DNA from: Hypericibacter sp049323455
Lineage (GTDB): Bacteria; Pseudomonadota; Alphaproteobacteria; Dongiales; Dongiaceae
DNA length: 64,000 bases
Reading direction: 5' to 3'
Assembly: GCA_049323455.1 (NCBI GenBank)
Contig: JBMONF010000033.1
Span: 1 to 64,000, forward strand
Shown: one piece after another, positions 34,006-42,133 of the stretch
Layout: each line of letters opens with the position of its first letter
How positions within the stretch are numbered: the stretch's first letter is position 1
The notes under the pieces: model-generated
Database searches by the model: none
The model's input: only the letters and a program-made list of their open reading frames with translations
What the model was told of the DNA's origin: nothing
Translations under genes and position numbers: made by a program

Positions 34006-35430
34006 ATGCGCATCATGCGGATCGTCGCGATAGACCAGGGTACCACCTCGACCCGCGCGCTGCTCGTCGAAGAGAGCGGCGCCTGCCGGGTCGTTCACAG
34101 CGAACGGCATGCTCAGCACCATCCCGGCCCCGGTCTGGTCGAACATGACGGCGAAGAGCTGATCGCCCACATCGGCGCCTGCCTGGCTGCGGCCGGCAAG
34201 GTGGACGCCATCGGCATCGACAATCAGGGCGAGAGCTGCCTCGCCTGGGACGCCGTCACCAAACGGCCGGTATCGCCCGTCATGGTCTGGCAGGATGCGC
34301 GCACCGCCGACGCGGTCGAGCGGCTGAAGGCGGCGGGCGCCGAGGCGCTCACGCTCGCGCGTGCCGGTCTTCCGCTTGATCCCTATTTCTCGGCCACCAA
34401 GCTGCGCTGGATCTTGGACCATGTTCCTGAGGCCCGCGCGCTGGCGAATTCCGGACGGCTGCGGCTCGGCACGACCGATGCCTTCTTCCTCGACCGCCTG
34501 GCAGGGGTGTTCGCGACGGACGTCACCACGGCGAGCCGCACCTCGCTCATGAATCTCGAGGCTAGCGATTGGGATCCCGAGCTCTGCGCGCTCTTTGGCG
34601 TGCCGGTCGAATGCCTGCCGGAGATTCGCCCGACCGCGGGCGCCTTCGGCGAGATCGATGGCGTGCCGGTCACGGCGTCGGTGGTCGACCAGCAGGCGGC
34701 GCTTTATGGCCATGGTTGCCGCGCGGCTGGCGATGCCAAGATCACCTTTGGCACCGGCGCCTTCGCGCTGTGCGTGACGGGGCCCCGCATCCTGCGAGCC
34801 CCGGACCGGGGTCTTCTGCCGACGGTCGCTTGGCAGGTGGGACCTGTCCGCAGCTATGCCGTCGATGGCGGCGTCTACAACGCCGGCTCGGCCGTTGAAT
34901 GGCTGTTGCGGCTGGGGCTGGTGCCGAACCTCGAAGCACTCAATGGCTTTGACCGTCCGCCGGCGATCGAGCGAGGTCTTGCCTTCGTGCCGGCGCTCTC
35001 GGGGCTCGCCTGCCCGCATTGGGATCGCGGCGCCGCGGGCTTGTGGATCGGCATGGGGCTCGAGACCGACGCGCGCGATCTGGCGCAATCCGTCCTGGAA
35101 GGGATCGCGCTCCGGACGGCGGAGGTGATCGAAGCCATGAGCGCTGCCGTGCCGATCGGCAGCCGCATCTCGGTGGATGGCGGGCTTACCCGCAGCGCCT
35201 ATTTCGTTCGTTTCCTCGCGACCTGCCTGGGGCGCACCGTCGTGCTGCGCGACTTCGACGAGCTGACGGCGTTCGGTTGCGCCGCTCTCGCGGCAGCGGG
35301 GCTGGGCCGGTCGCTGCCGCCCCCCGGCGATGGCGAGCGCATGATCGGGCCCGCGGGCGATGCGTCCCCGTGGCGGGCGCGCTTCGGCGAGGCGGTGGCT
35401 CGTGCCAAACGCTGGCGTGGCCACATGTGA
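34006..35430 (+). CDS. glpK: Glycerol kinase
   Basis: A 474-residue FGGY kinase. The N-terminus IVAIDQGTTSTRALLVEES is the glycerol kinase phosphate motif. Substrate-side segments include PGLVEHDGEEL and VSPVMVWQDARTADAVERLK. ADP-site features are SVVDQQAALYGHG, KITFGTGAFALC and SVDGGLTRSAYFVRFLA. It phosphorylates glycerol, feeding the GlpA-like enzyme. I chose ATG 34006; ATG 34015 is close behind, and the frame opens at GTG 33949 with an atypical extension. No glycerol transporter is in the window. Confidence 0.88.
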   Translation: MRIMRIVAIDQGTTSTRALLVEESGACRVVHSERHAQHHPGPGLVEHDGEELIAHIGACLAAAGKVDAIGIDNQGESCLAWDAVTKRPVSPVMVWQDARTADAVERLKAAGAEALTLARAGLPLDPYFSATKLRWILDHVPEARALANSGRLRLGTTDAFFLDRLAGVFATDVTTASRTSLMNLEASDWDPELCALFGVPVECLPEIRPTAGAFGEIDGVPVTASVVDQQAALYGHGCRAAGDAKITFGTGAFALCVTGPRILRAPDRGLLPTVAWQVGPVRSYAVDGGVYNAGSAVEWLLRLGLVPNLEALNGFDRPPAIERGLAFVPALSGLACPHWDRGAAGLWIGMGLETDARDLAQSVLEGIALRTAEVIEAMSAAVPIGSRISVDGGLTRSAYFVRFLATCLGRTVVLRDFDELTAFGCAALAAAGLGRSLPPPGDGERMIGPAGDASPWRARFGEAVARAKRWRGHM

Positions 35431-35473
35431 TCCGGTGCACCGGCATTCGGCGATGACAGGCGGAACCGGGACC

Positions 35474-36700
35474 TCAGCTGTCGCGATAGAGATAGGTGAG
35501 GAAGTCGTCCGCGCTCAAGGGGCGCGAGATGAGGTAGCCCTGGGCGAAATCGCAGCCGCGGTCGTGCAGCGCGTCGAGCGTTTCCTTGTCTTCCACGCCC
35601 TCGGCGACCGACGCGAGACCGAGCCCTTTGGCCAGATGCAGCACGCTCTCGACCACGGCGCGGCTGGCCTCATTGGTCAGGAAGTCGCGCACGAAGGTAC
35701 GGTCGATCTTGAGCTCCGAGAACGGCATGTCGCGCAGGCGCACCAGCGACGAGTAGCCGACGCCGAAGTCGTCGATCGCAAGGGAGATGTCGTTCAGACG
35801 CAGCTTGGTGAGAACCTCGGCGGCGACCAATTCATCGGCGAAGGCCTCGGTTTCGGTCACCTCGAGCGTAAGCGGGCACTTGGTCTTGAGCTGCTGGCGC
35901 AGCTTGCGAACGACTTCGACGAGATCGATTTCGGTCAGCGCGGAACCGGGCACGTTGATGGATACGTCCGTCTCGTACCCCGCCGCCTGCAGCAGCACGG
36001 CGTGCTGAAGCGCCAAGCCCAGCACATGCTCCGTCAGGCGGTGCAGCTTGGACTTGTCGAGCAGAGGGATGAAGTGACCGGGCATGACGCGCCCCCAGTT
36101 CGGGTGGCGCCAGCGCACGAGCGCTTCGGCGCCCGCGATCTTGCCGGTCGAGAGGCAAAGCTTGGGCTGGAACTCGAGGAAGAACTGGCGCTCCTCGATG
36201 GCATCGTCGAAATCCGCTCCGAGATCGTTCTGCGCGGTCACGCCCAGATCCAGCAGGAACTGGCGCAGCTGGCTGGGGCCGAACGGCTTGCGGATGCAGC
36301 CGCGCATATCGAGGTGGTGCCGCTCGCCGACACGGCGCGCGGTCTGGAGGATGCGCGGGTCGTATCCGCTCATCAGGAGGACGCCGCCGCGATATTGCAG
36401 CTTCTGCAAATCGGACAGGACCGACACGCCATCGCCCTCCTTGAGCGCCAGGTCGAGGATGACCAGATCCGGATGCTCGTTCTCGATGGCAGCGAGGAAA
36501 GGGCGGGGGCTCGTGAACAGCCGCACCTCGAAGCCGACTTCGCTCAGGGTTTCGCCGACGAAGCTGAGGATGCCTTCTTCGTCGTCGAGGGCGTACGCCA
36601 CGCGCCGTCGGTTCGCGAGAGCAGGCGGAGTGCCGGGCTGGTTCGTGACGGCAGAGGAGGTTTTATACGCCGACAAGTGAGTGCCAGGGCCTTGTTTCAT
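35474..36700 (-). CDS. REC-EAL response regulator, cyclic-di-GMP phosphodiesterase
   Basis: A 408-residue two-domain protein. The receiver (about 35-155) has acidic ALDDEEG, phospho-acceptor Asp in LVILDLALKEG, Ser in LLMSGYD and Lys in IRKPF. The EAL domain (about 165-400) keeps the catalytic set: EALVRW, Asn in SINVPG, EVTETEAF, DDFGVGYSSL, KIDRTF, AEGVED and QGYLISRPL. It should hydrolyse cyclic-di-GMP under phosphorelay control. ATG 36700 is used; a TTG at 36721 adds seven residues. It lies 237 bp downstream of the receiver gene. Confidence 0.9.
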   Translation of the reverse strand: MKQGPGTHLSAYKTSSAVTNQPGTPPALANRRRVAYALDDEEGILSFVGETLSEVGFEVRLFTSPRPFLAAIENEHPDLVILDLALKEGDGVSVLSDLQKLQYRGGVLLMSGYDPRILQTARRVGERHHLDMRGCIRKPFGPSQLRQFLLDLGVTAQNDLGADFDDAIEERQFFLEFQPKLCLSTGKIAGAEALVRWRHPNWGRVMPGHFIPLLDKSKLHRLTEHVLGLALQHAVLLQAAGYETDVSINVPGSALTEIDLVEVVRKLRQQLKTKCPLTLEVTETEAFADELVAAEVLTKLRLNDISLAIDDFGVGYSSLVRLRDMPFSELKIDRTFVRDFLTNEASRAVVESVLHLAKGLGLASVAEGVEDKETLDALHDRGCDFAQGYLISRPLSADDFLTYLYRDS

Positions 36701-36937
36701 GGCGGCGCCCCTGAAGATCAAACTTTAGCTTAAATAAATATATCCGCTTAACGGATGGTTAAGCCTCTTCCTGTTGATCCACGCATCGTCGAAATTCCTC
36801 GTCAATGCATAAAGTCGGCAGGTTTCCTTCAGCGCAGGCCGGCGTCGGGCCTTCGAGGGGAGCCGGTCATTCGCTGCGAACCGTCGGCGGCCCCTAGCCA
36901 GCGCTAGCCCGCGGCCACGAGCTGCGGCGACAGGGAT

Positions 36938-37360
36938 TTAGGTCCCCGCGCCGGTGTTGCCGCTGGCTGAACCGCGCAAGCAATCTTCCACCAGTGTCAT
37001 GAGCTGCGTGGCCGTGAAGGGTTTGCGCAGCACATGGTTGGCGCCGAAGGCTCGCGCCATTTTCAAATAGTCGGCGCCGCCGCCGGCGTTCACCCATAGC
37101 CGTGTCGTGGAACCGCCGGTCATCGCGATGATCGGCGTCGTCGTCGAGATCTGGCGCAACCGCCTGACGGTTTCCATGCCTTCGACCTCGGGCATCAGGA
37201 TGTCGGTGATCACGAGGGCGAAGGTGCCGCCGCTGCCGAACCGGCGCAGGCCGTCCCCGCCATGCTCGGCAAGCGTCACCTCATGCCCGTTGAGTTCGAG
37301 CATGTTCTTGACCGTCTCGCGGACCAGGGCATCGTCGTCGATGACGAGAATGCGAGCCAT
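36938..37360 (-). CDS. Single-domain response regulator (CheY-like)
   Basis: A 140-residue receiver without an output domain. Acidic residues IDDDALVRE, phospho-acceptor Asp in VITDILMPEVEG, Thr in IAMTGG and Lys in RKPFTATQLM are present. It follows the hybrid kinase gene with 15 bp between, so it is a likely phosphotransfer partner. It may pass signal to the REC-EAL protein or act by protein contact. The C-terminal 15 residues are low complexity. Confidence 0.9.
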   Translation of the reverse strand: MARILVIDDDALVRETVKNMLELNGHEVTLAEHGGDGLRRFGSGGTFALVITDILMPEVEGMETVRRLRQISTTTPIIAMTGGSTTRLWVNAGGGADYLKMARAFGANHVLRKPFTATQLMTLVEDCLRGSASGNTGAGT

Positions 37361-37375
37361 CGCGTCTGAACCGCT

Positions 37376-39406
37376 CTAGGGTCTACCCTCGCCAGAGAGG
37401 ACGAGGCGGATCTTGGTCGCCAGATCCTGCAGCCGGTAGGGCTTGTTGAGAAGTTGAATTCCTGGGTCGAGGCGGCCTCGATGGATGATCGTACTCTCGG
37501 TATAGCCGGAGGTGAAGAGCACCTTGAGGCCCGGCCGGAGGCGCCACGCCTCGTCCGCCAGCTGTTTGCCGTTCATGCCGCCGGGCATGACCATGTCGGT
37601 GAAGAGCAGATCGAAGGCCGCATCGCTACGCAGCGTTTCCAACGCCTGCTGCCCATCTGCCACCGCAAAGACGCGGTAGCCCAGCTCGGTCAGCTGCCTC
37701 TCGACGTGCGCGCGCACGAGATCGTCATCCTCCACAACCAGAACGGTTTCGGTGCCGCGCAAGGTCGTTGCGCGTGCGACAGGTTCGGCACGATCGGCTT
37801 CACCGGATCGCGGCAGGAAAAGCTTCACGCAGGTCCCGTGGCCGGGCTCGGAATAGATGGAAACATGGCCGCCCGACTGCTTCATGAAACCGTAAACCAT
37901 GCTGAGGCCGAGGCCGCTGCCCTTGCCGACGCCCTTGGTCGTGAAGAAAGGTTCGAATGCCCGCTCGCGCACGGCCGGAGGCATGCCGGTGCCGGTATCG
38001 GACACGGCGATCATCACATAGTCGCCCGGCGAAAGCTCGTCGAGACGGCTCGCGCGGGCTTCATCGATATGAACGTTCGCCATCTCGATCGTCAGGCGGC
38101 CGCCATCCGGCATCGCGTCGCGGGCATTGAGGGCGAGATTGAGGATGGCCGTCTCCAGTTGGGTCGGATCCACGGTGGCGGGCGGCAGATCCGCATCGTG
38201 GGCAAACACGACATCGATATGTTCGCCGAGCGTGCGCCGCAACAGCTCTTCCATGGTGTCGAGCAGACGGGTCACATCCACGATCCTGGGTTCGAGCGCC
38301 TGCCGTCGCGAGAAGGCCAGTAGGCGATTGGTCAGCTCGGCACCGCGCTCGGCTGCGGCGAGGCTCGTCTGCGCCAACGCCTTGAGGCGAGGCTGGTCGG
38401 TCAGGCGTTCCGTGAGCAGTTCTGCGTTGCCGAGAATGACGGTCAGCAGGTTGTTGAAGTCGTGTGCCACGCCGCCGGTCAGTTGCCCGATCGCCTCGAG
38501 GCGTTGCGATTGCCGCAGCCTCTCCTCGAATTGGAGCCGCTCGGTCATGTCCCGCGCGACGACGATGAAGAGTTGATCTTCCGGCGACCACGTGCCGGAC
38601 CACTGGACATGCGCGATGCTGCCGTCCTTGCGCATGTGTCTGTTCTCGAAGCGCGGCGGCGCAATGTTCCTCTCGATCGCATCGGTTGCCGCGGCAGCGG
38701 TTCGATCGCGGTCCTCCGGGCTTACGAAATCCAGGAAGAGGCGCCCGATCATTTCCTCGGGCTCGTAGCCCCACAAGGTCCGACAGCTCGGGCTGATGTC
38801 CACGAGATTTCCCGTGCGGTCGATCATGCAGATGACGTCGATCGAGGATTCCACGATCCGGCGATAGCGCGCTTCGGCCGCTCGAGCCGCGTCCAGAAGC
38901 TGCGTCTTCTCGACGGCAATCGACGCCATCTGCGCCAGTTGCACCAGGATCGCCTCGTCTGCTTCGGTGAAATCCCCGTCGTAGCGGTCGGAAAGCTGAA
39001 TGATGCCGAGATTGCCGCCGTCGCGCGAAACAAGCGGCACTGCAAGCCATCCTCGCATCGGCGGGTGACGCTCCTTGGCCGCGCCGAAATGACGCCATGC
39101 CGGGTGGCGCTCCAGCTCCGCCTGGGTCAGCCTGATGGGGCGGTTCTGGCGACAGACGAGAGCATAGATGCCGGAGCCGTCGGTGGGCTCGCGATAATCG
39201 GCCCACCGCGCATACTTCTCGGACAGAGAAACCGAATGGATCACGGGCGTCGAGGTGGCGTCGATCGTCAGACAGGTGACCGATTGATGCGCGCCGACGA
39301 TGAGGCGCGCCTCCTCGTTAATGATGTCGAGCGCCTCGCTGAGCGAGGGCGCTCCGTGGATGCGCGTCGCCGCGTTGGCAAGCGCGATGAGCCGATCGTC
39401 GCTCAT
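37376..39406 (-). CDS. Hybrid histidine kinase (GAF-PAS-HisKA-HATPase-REC)
   Basis: A 676-residue kinase without membrane segments. A GAF domain covers about 15-165, a PAS domain about 180-300 (RRIVESSIDVICMIDRTGN), then HisKA with the phospho-His in GGVAHDFNNLLTVILGNAELL at about 315. HATPase_c follows with NLALNARDAMPDG, VSDTGTGMPP and GKGSGLGLSMVYGFMKQSG. A C-terminal receiver has VVEDDDLVRAHVE, Asp in LLFTDMVMPGGMNG and Lys in LLNKPYRL. It is cytoplasmic, so it senses an internal signal. It heads the kinase, receiver and REC-EAL set. Confidence 0.92.
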   Translation of the reverse strand: MSDDRLIALANAATRIHGAPSLSEALDIINEEARLIVGAHQSVTCLTIDATSTPVIHSVSLSEKYARWADYREPTDGSGIYALVCRQNRPIRLTQAELERHPAWRHFGAAKERHPPMRGWLAVPLVSRDGGNLGIIQLSDRYDGDFTEADEAILVQLAQMASIAVEKTQLLDAARAAEARYRRIVESSIDVICMIDRTGNLVDISPSCRTLWGYEPEEMIGRLFLDFVSPEDRDRTAAAATDAIERNIAPPRFENRHMRKDGSIAHVQWSGTWSPEDQLFIVVARDMTERLQFEERLRQSQRLEAIGQLTGGVAHDFNNLLTVILGNAELLTERLTDQPRLKALAQTSLAAAERGAELTNRLLAFSRRQALEPRIVDVTRLLDTMEELLRRTLGEHIDVVFAHDADLPPATVDPTQLETAILNLALNARDAMPDGGRLTIEMANVHIDEARASRLDELSPGDYVMIAVSDTGTGMPPAVRERAFEPFFTTKGVGKGSGLGLSMVYGFMKQSGGHVSIYSEPGHGTCVKLFLPRSGEADRAEPVARATTLRGTETVLVVEDDDLVRAHVERQLTELGYRVFAVADGQQALETLRSDAAFDLLFTDMVMPGGMNGKQLADEAWRLRPGLKVLFTSGYTESTIIHRGRLDPGIQLLNKPYRLQDLATKIRLVLSGEGRP

Positions 39407-39613
39407 GTTGCGGGCGATAATGCCGGTCCCTTCAAGGGATCACGCAGGTATTATATAAAATGCTGGTCTTTTTTTCTTGCTTTCTTGTAGGTTATTTCAT
39501 CTCGCGGCCGCGGACAATGCCTGTTTCACGGAGCATAGCTTCCTTCTGATTTCAGCCTGTTGGGCCGTCAGAGCGAAACGCGCGCGCCCGCTCATGAGAA
39601 TGTCGTTGGGACG

Positions 39614-40420
39614 ATGGATCTGGACCGTCTTGCGCAGTGGAACCGTTCCATGGCTCGGCTCATGGCCGAGCTGGAGCAGCCCACTTTGCTCGGCAGCTTG
39701 ATCGAAGAGTTGGCGCGACACACCCCGTTCGACAATTGGCTCGCCGTCATATTCCACAGACAGGCGCCGCCGACGATCCTCGGTCAGATCGGCGTCGAGC
39801 GCGGCGAAGACACATATGGCTACGGGCATTATCTGCTCGACCCTTATTACAATGCCTATCTGCGCGGGGTTCTTGGCTGTCATCCCTTGCGCAGCCTGGC
39901 GCCGGACGATTTTGCCAAGACCGAATATTACAATGCCTACTACCGCCACTTCGGACTCGCCGACGAGATCGGCTACCTGGTGGCGCTGGACGCACATTCA
40001 GCCGCGCATCTTTCGGTCTGCCGCACGCTGTCGCTGCCGCGATTTGCGGCGCGCGAGCTGGCCTGGTTCCGGGCGGCCGAGCCGGTGGTTGCGACCGTGC
40101 TGCGGCAGGCCTGCCACAAGCGGCGGCGCGAGGAAGCGGGGGACGCCAGGGCGCGCGGCGAGTTTCATGCGCGGCTGAGCCTTGCGCTCGCTCGCTTCGG
40201 CGCGGATCTCTTGACCGAGCGCGAGCGCGAGATCGTCGCCTTGATGCTCAAGGGGCATTCGGCCAAATCGGTCGCGCGCGGGCTCGATATCGCGCCCGGC
40301 ACGGTGCGCAATCACATCAAGCGCATCTATGCGAAGCTCGGCGTATCGTCGCATAGCGAGCTGTTCGCGCGGTTCCTCGACGCGTTGGGCGGCGCGGAAC
40401 CTGCGGCGGCCGTGAGCTGA
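39614..40420 (+). CDS. LuxR-family transcriptional regulator
   Basis: A 268-residue regulator. The C-terminal helix-turn-helix is of LuxR/GerE type: LTEREREIVALMLKGHSAKS then ARGLDIAPGTVRNHIKRIYA. The N-terminal 180 residues have no receiver motif and look like a GAF-like or novel sensor domain. The aminotransferase gene 140 bp downstream is its likely target. ATG 39614 is chosen; a TTG at 39560 opens the frame earlier. Confidence 0.85.
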   Translation: MDLDRLAQWNRSMARLMAELEQPTLLGSLIEELARHTPFDNWLAVIFHRQAPPTILGQIGVERGEDTYGYGHYLLDPYYNAYLRGVLGCHPLRSLAPDDFAKTEYYNAYYRHFGLADEIGYLVALDAHSAAHLSVCRTLSLPRFAARELAWFRAAEPVVATVLRQACHKRRREEAGDARARGEFHARLSLALARFGADLLTEREREIVALMLKGHSAKSVARGLDIAPGTVRNHIKRIYAKLGVSSHSELFARFLDALGGAEPAAAVS

Positions 40421-40473
40421 CAGTTCAGTCTCCGGTTGAAGGGCGCCGCTCGAAATATCGAAGATCGCCTGCT

Positions 40474-40489
40474 TGTCCCATCTGGGACA
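40474..40489. promoter_or_regulatory. Candidate operator upstream of the aminotransferase
   Basis: TGTCCCATCTGGGACA is a perfect 7-bp inverted repeat with a 2-bp centre, 71 bp before the aminotransferase ATG and 54 bp after the LuxR-type gene stop. Its size fits a homodimeric regulator such as the adjacent LuxR-type protein. This is inferred from position and symmetry only. Confidence 0.4.
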
Positions 40490-40560
40490 TTGGCCTCTCT
40501 TGCCGTATCCGACAGGCTGTTGTCGGGATATCGAGCAAGCTTGCGGGGAGCGAGCAGCGC

Positions 40561-41976
40561 ATGACGACACAAGCGGCAGCCCGTCTCTTTAACGACGAGG
40601 CCGAGCGAATTTGGCGTCTCGATCGGGATCATTTCGTTCATCCCTGGACGCATTTCGATTCCTTCAAGGCCGAAGGCACGCTCGCCATGTGCGAGGGCGA
40701 GGGCGCTTACGTGTACGATACCGCGGGGCGGCGCTATCTCGACGGCATCGGCGGCCTATGGTGCGTCAATATCGGCTATGGACGGCGGGAGATGGCCGAT
40801 GCGATCGCCGAACAGGCGATCCGGCTGCCCTACTTCAACACCTTCTACGACACCTCGAACCCGCCCGCGGCGCTGCTGGCGGCCAAGCTCGCAGCGCTGG
40901 CGCCCGGCGATCTCAACCGCGTCTTTTTCACCTGCACCGGTTCCGACGGCAACGATACGGCGGTGCGGCTCGCCCATTACTATTGGAGCCGGCGCGGCAG
41001 GCCCCGAAAGAAGCATGTCATCTCGCGCATCGACGCCTATCACGGCAGCACCTATCTCGGCATGTCGCTGACGGGGCGCAAGGCCGACAAATCGCCCCAT
41101 TTCCACTTCATCACCGACTTCGTCCACCACATCTCCTGCCCCAATACCTATCGGCGGCCCGCCGGCACCAGCCCGGCGCAGTTTTGCGACCTTCTGGTCG
41201 CGGAGTTCGAGGCCAAGATCGGGGAGCTGGGAGCCGAGACCATCGCCGCCTTCATCGCCGAGCCGATCATGGGCGCGGGCGGCGTGCATGTGCCGCCGGA
41301 GGGCTACCACCGGCGCATGCGGGAGGTCTGCCGGCGCCACGACATTCTCTATGTCTCCGACGAGGTGGTGACGGCATTCGGACGGCTGGGCCATTTCTTC
41401 GCCTCGAGGGAGGCGTTCGACGTTCAACCCGACATGATCGTCGCCGCGAAGGGCATCTCCTCGGGCTATGTGCCGCTCGGCGCCTGCATCTTCTCGGAAG
41501 CCATCTGGGACGTGATCAGCGCCGCCGACCCCGACGGCTGGTTCACGCACGGCTTCACCTATTCGGGCCATCCGGTTGCCTGCGCTGCCGGCCTCAAGAA
41601 CATCGAGATCATGGAGCGCGAGCGCATCTGCGAGCATGTGCGCGAGGTCGGCCCTTACTTCGAGCGGCACCTCGGAGAGCTGCTCGACCTGCCGCTGGTC
41701 GGCGACGTGCGCGGCAGCCACTTCATGCTTTGCGTCGAGAACGTGCAGGACAAGGAGAGCAAGGCGCTGCTCGACGAGGAGATCAATGTCGGCGGGCGCA
41801 TTGCCGAGCATTGCCAGGCGCGGGAGCTGATCGTGCGGCCGCTGGGTCATCTCAACGTCATGTCGCCGCCCTTGATCCTGACGCGTGCGCAGATCGACGA
41901 GCTGGTGGCGATTCTGGCCGCCAGCATCAAGGCGACGGCCGACGACCTGACGCGCGAGGGCGTGCGGCTCGAGTAG
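40561..41976 (+). CDS. Class III aminotransferase (omega-amino acid / polyamine type)
   Basis: A 471-residue PLP enzyme of fold type I, class III. The N-terminal HFVHPWTHFDSFKAEG is typical of omega-aminotransferases that accept pyruvate. Landmarks are CTGSDGNDTAVRLAHYYW, AYHGSTYLG, FIAEPIMGAGGVHVPPEGY, YVSDEVVTAFGRLG and the PLP-lysine segment IVAAKGISSGYVPLGA. Likely donors are putrescine, beta-alanine, taurine or similar amines. ATG 40561 follows GGGGAG. It is downstream of a LuxR-type regulator. Confidence 0.9.
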   Translation: MTTQAAARLFNDEAERIWRLDRDHFVHPWTHFDSFKAEGTLAMCEGEGAYVYDTAGRRYLDGIGGLWCVNIGYGRREMADAIAEQAIRLPYFNTFYDTSNPPAALLAAKLAALAPGDLNRVFFTCTGSDGNDTAVRLAHYYWSRRGRPRKKHVISRIDAYHGSTYLGMSLTGRKADKSPHFHFITDFVHHISCPNTYRRPAGTSPAQFCDLLVAEFEAKIGELGAETIAAFIAEPIMGAGGVHVPPEGYHRRMREVCRRHDILYVSDEVVTAFGRLGHFFASREAFDVQPDMIVAAKGISSGYVPLGACIFSEAIWDVISAADPDGWFTHGFTYSGHPVACAAGLKNIEIMERERICEHVREVGPYFERHLGELLDLPLVGDVRGSHFMLCVENVQDKESKALLDEEINVGGRIAEHCQARELIVRPLGHLNVMSPPLILTRAQIDELVAILAASIKATADDLTREGVRLE

Positions 41977-42009
41977 GGCGGCATCCGCGCGGCTCGAAGC
42001 ACAACTTCC

Positions 42010-42089
42010 TTGTGGTCCCCGCGAAAGGGGGGACCTAGGGCAACTGCACGGCGCTTGCCCCTGGGTTCCTGCTTTCGCAGGAACGACGA
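42010..42089. repeat. Dispersed palindromic repeat (VVPAKAGTQ type)
   Basis: Two arms, GTCCCCGCGAAAGGGGGGAC at 42015 and its imperfect complement around TTCCTGCTTTCGCAGGAACG at 42065, make an 80-bp imperfect palindrome between two convergent genes. Read on the minus strand it gives VVPAKAGTQGQ, a peptide well known as a spurious product of such repeats in alphaproteobacteria. It could also end both transcripts. Confidence 0.6.
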
Positions 42090-42133
42090 GGAGTTTCATG
42101 TTCGGCCGAACGAAGCCCGGTCCGGCGCTGCTC

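Noticed and set aside
35432..35443. CCGGTGCACCGG as terminator between glpK and the REC-EAL gene
   Set aside because: Perfect 12-bp palindrome, but the stem would be only four base pairs with no U tract.
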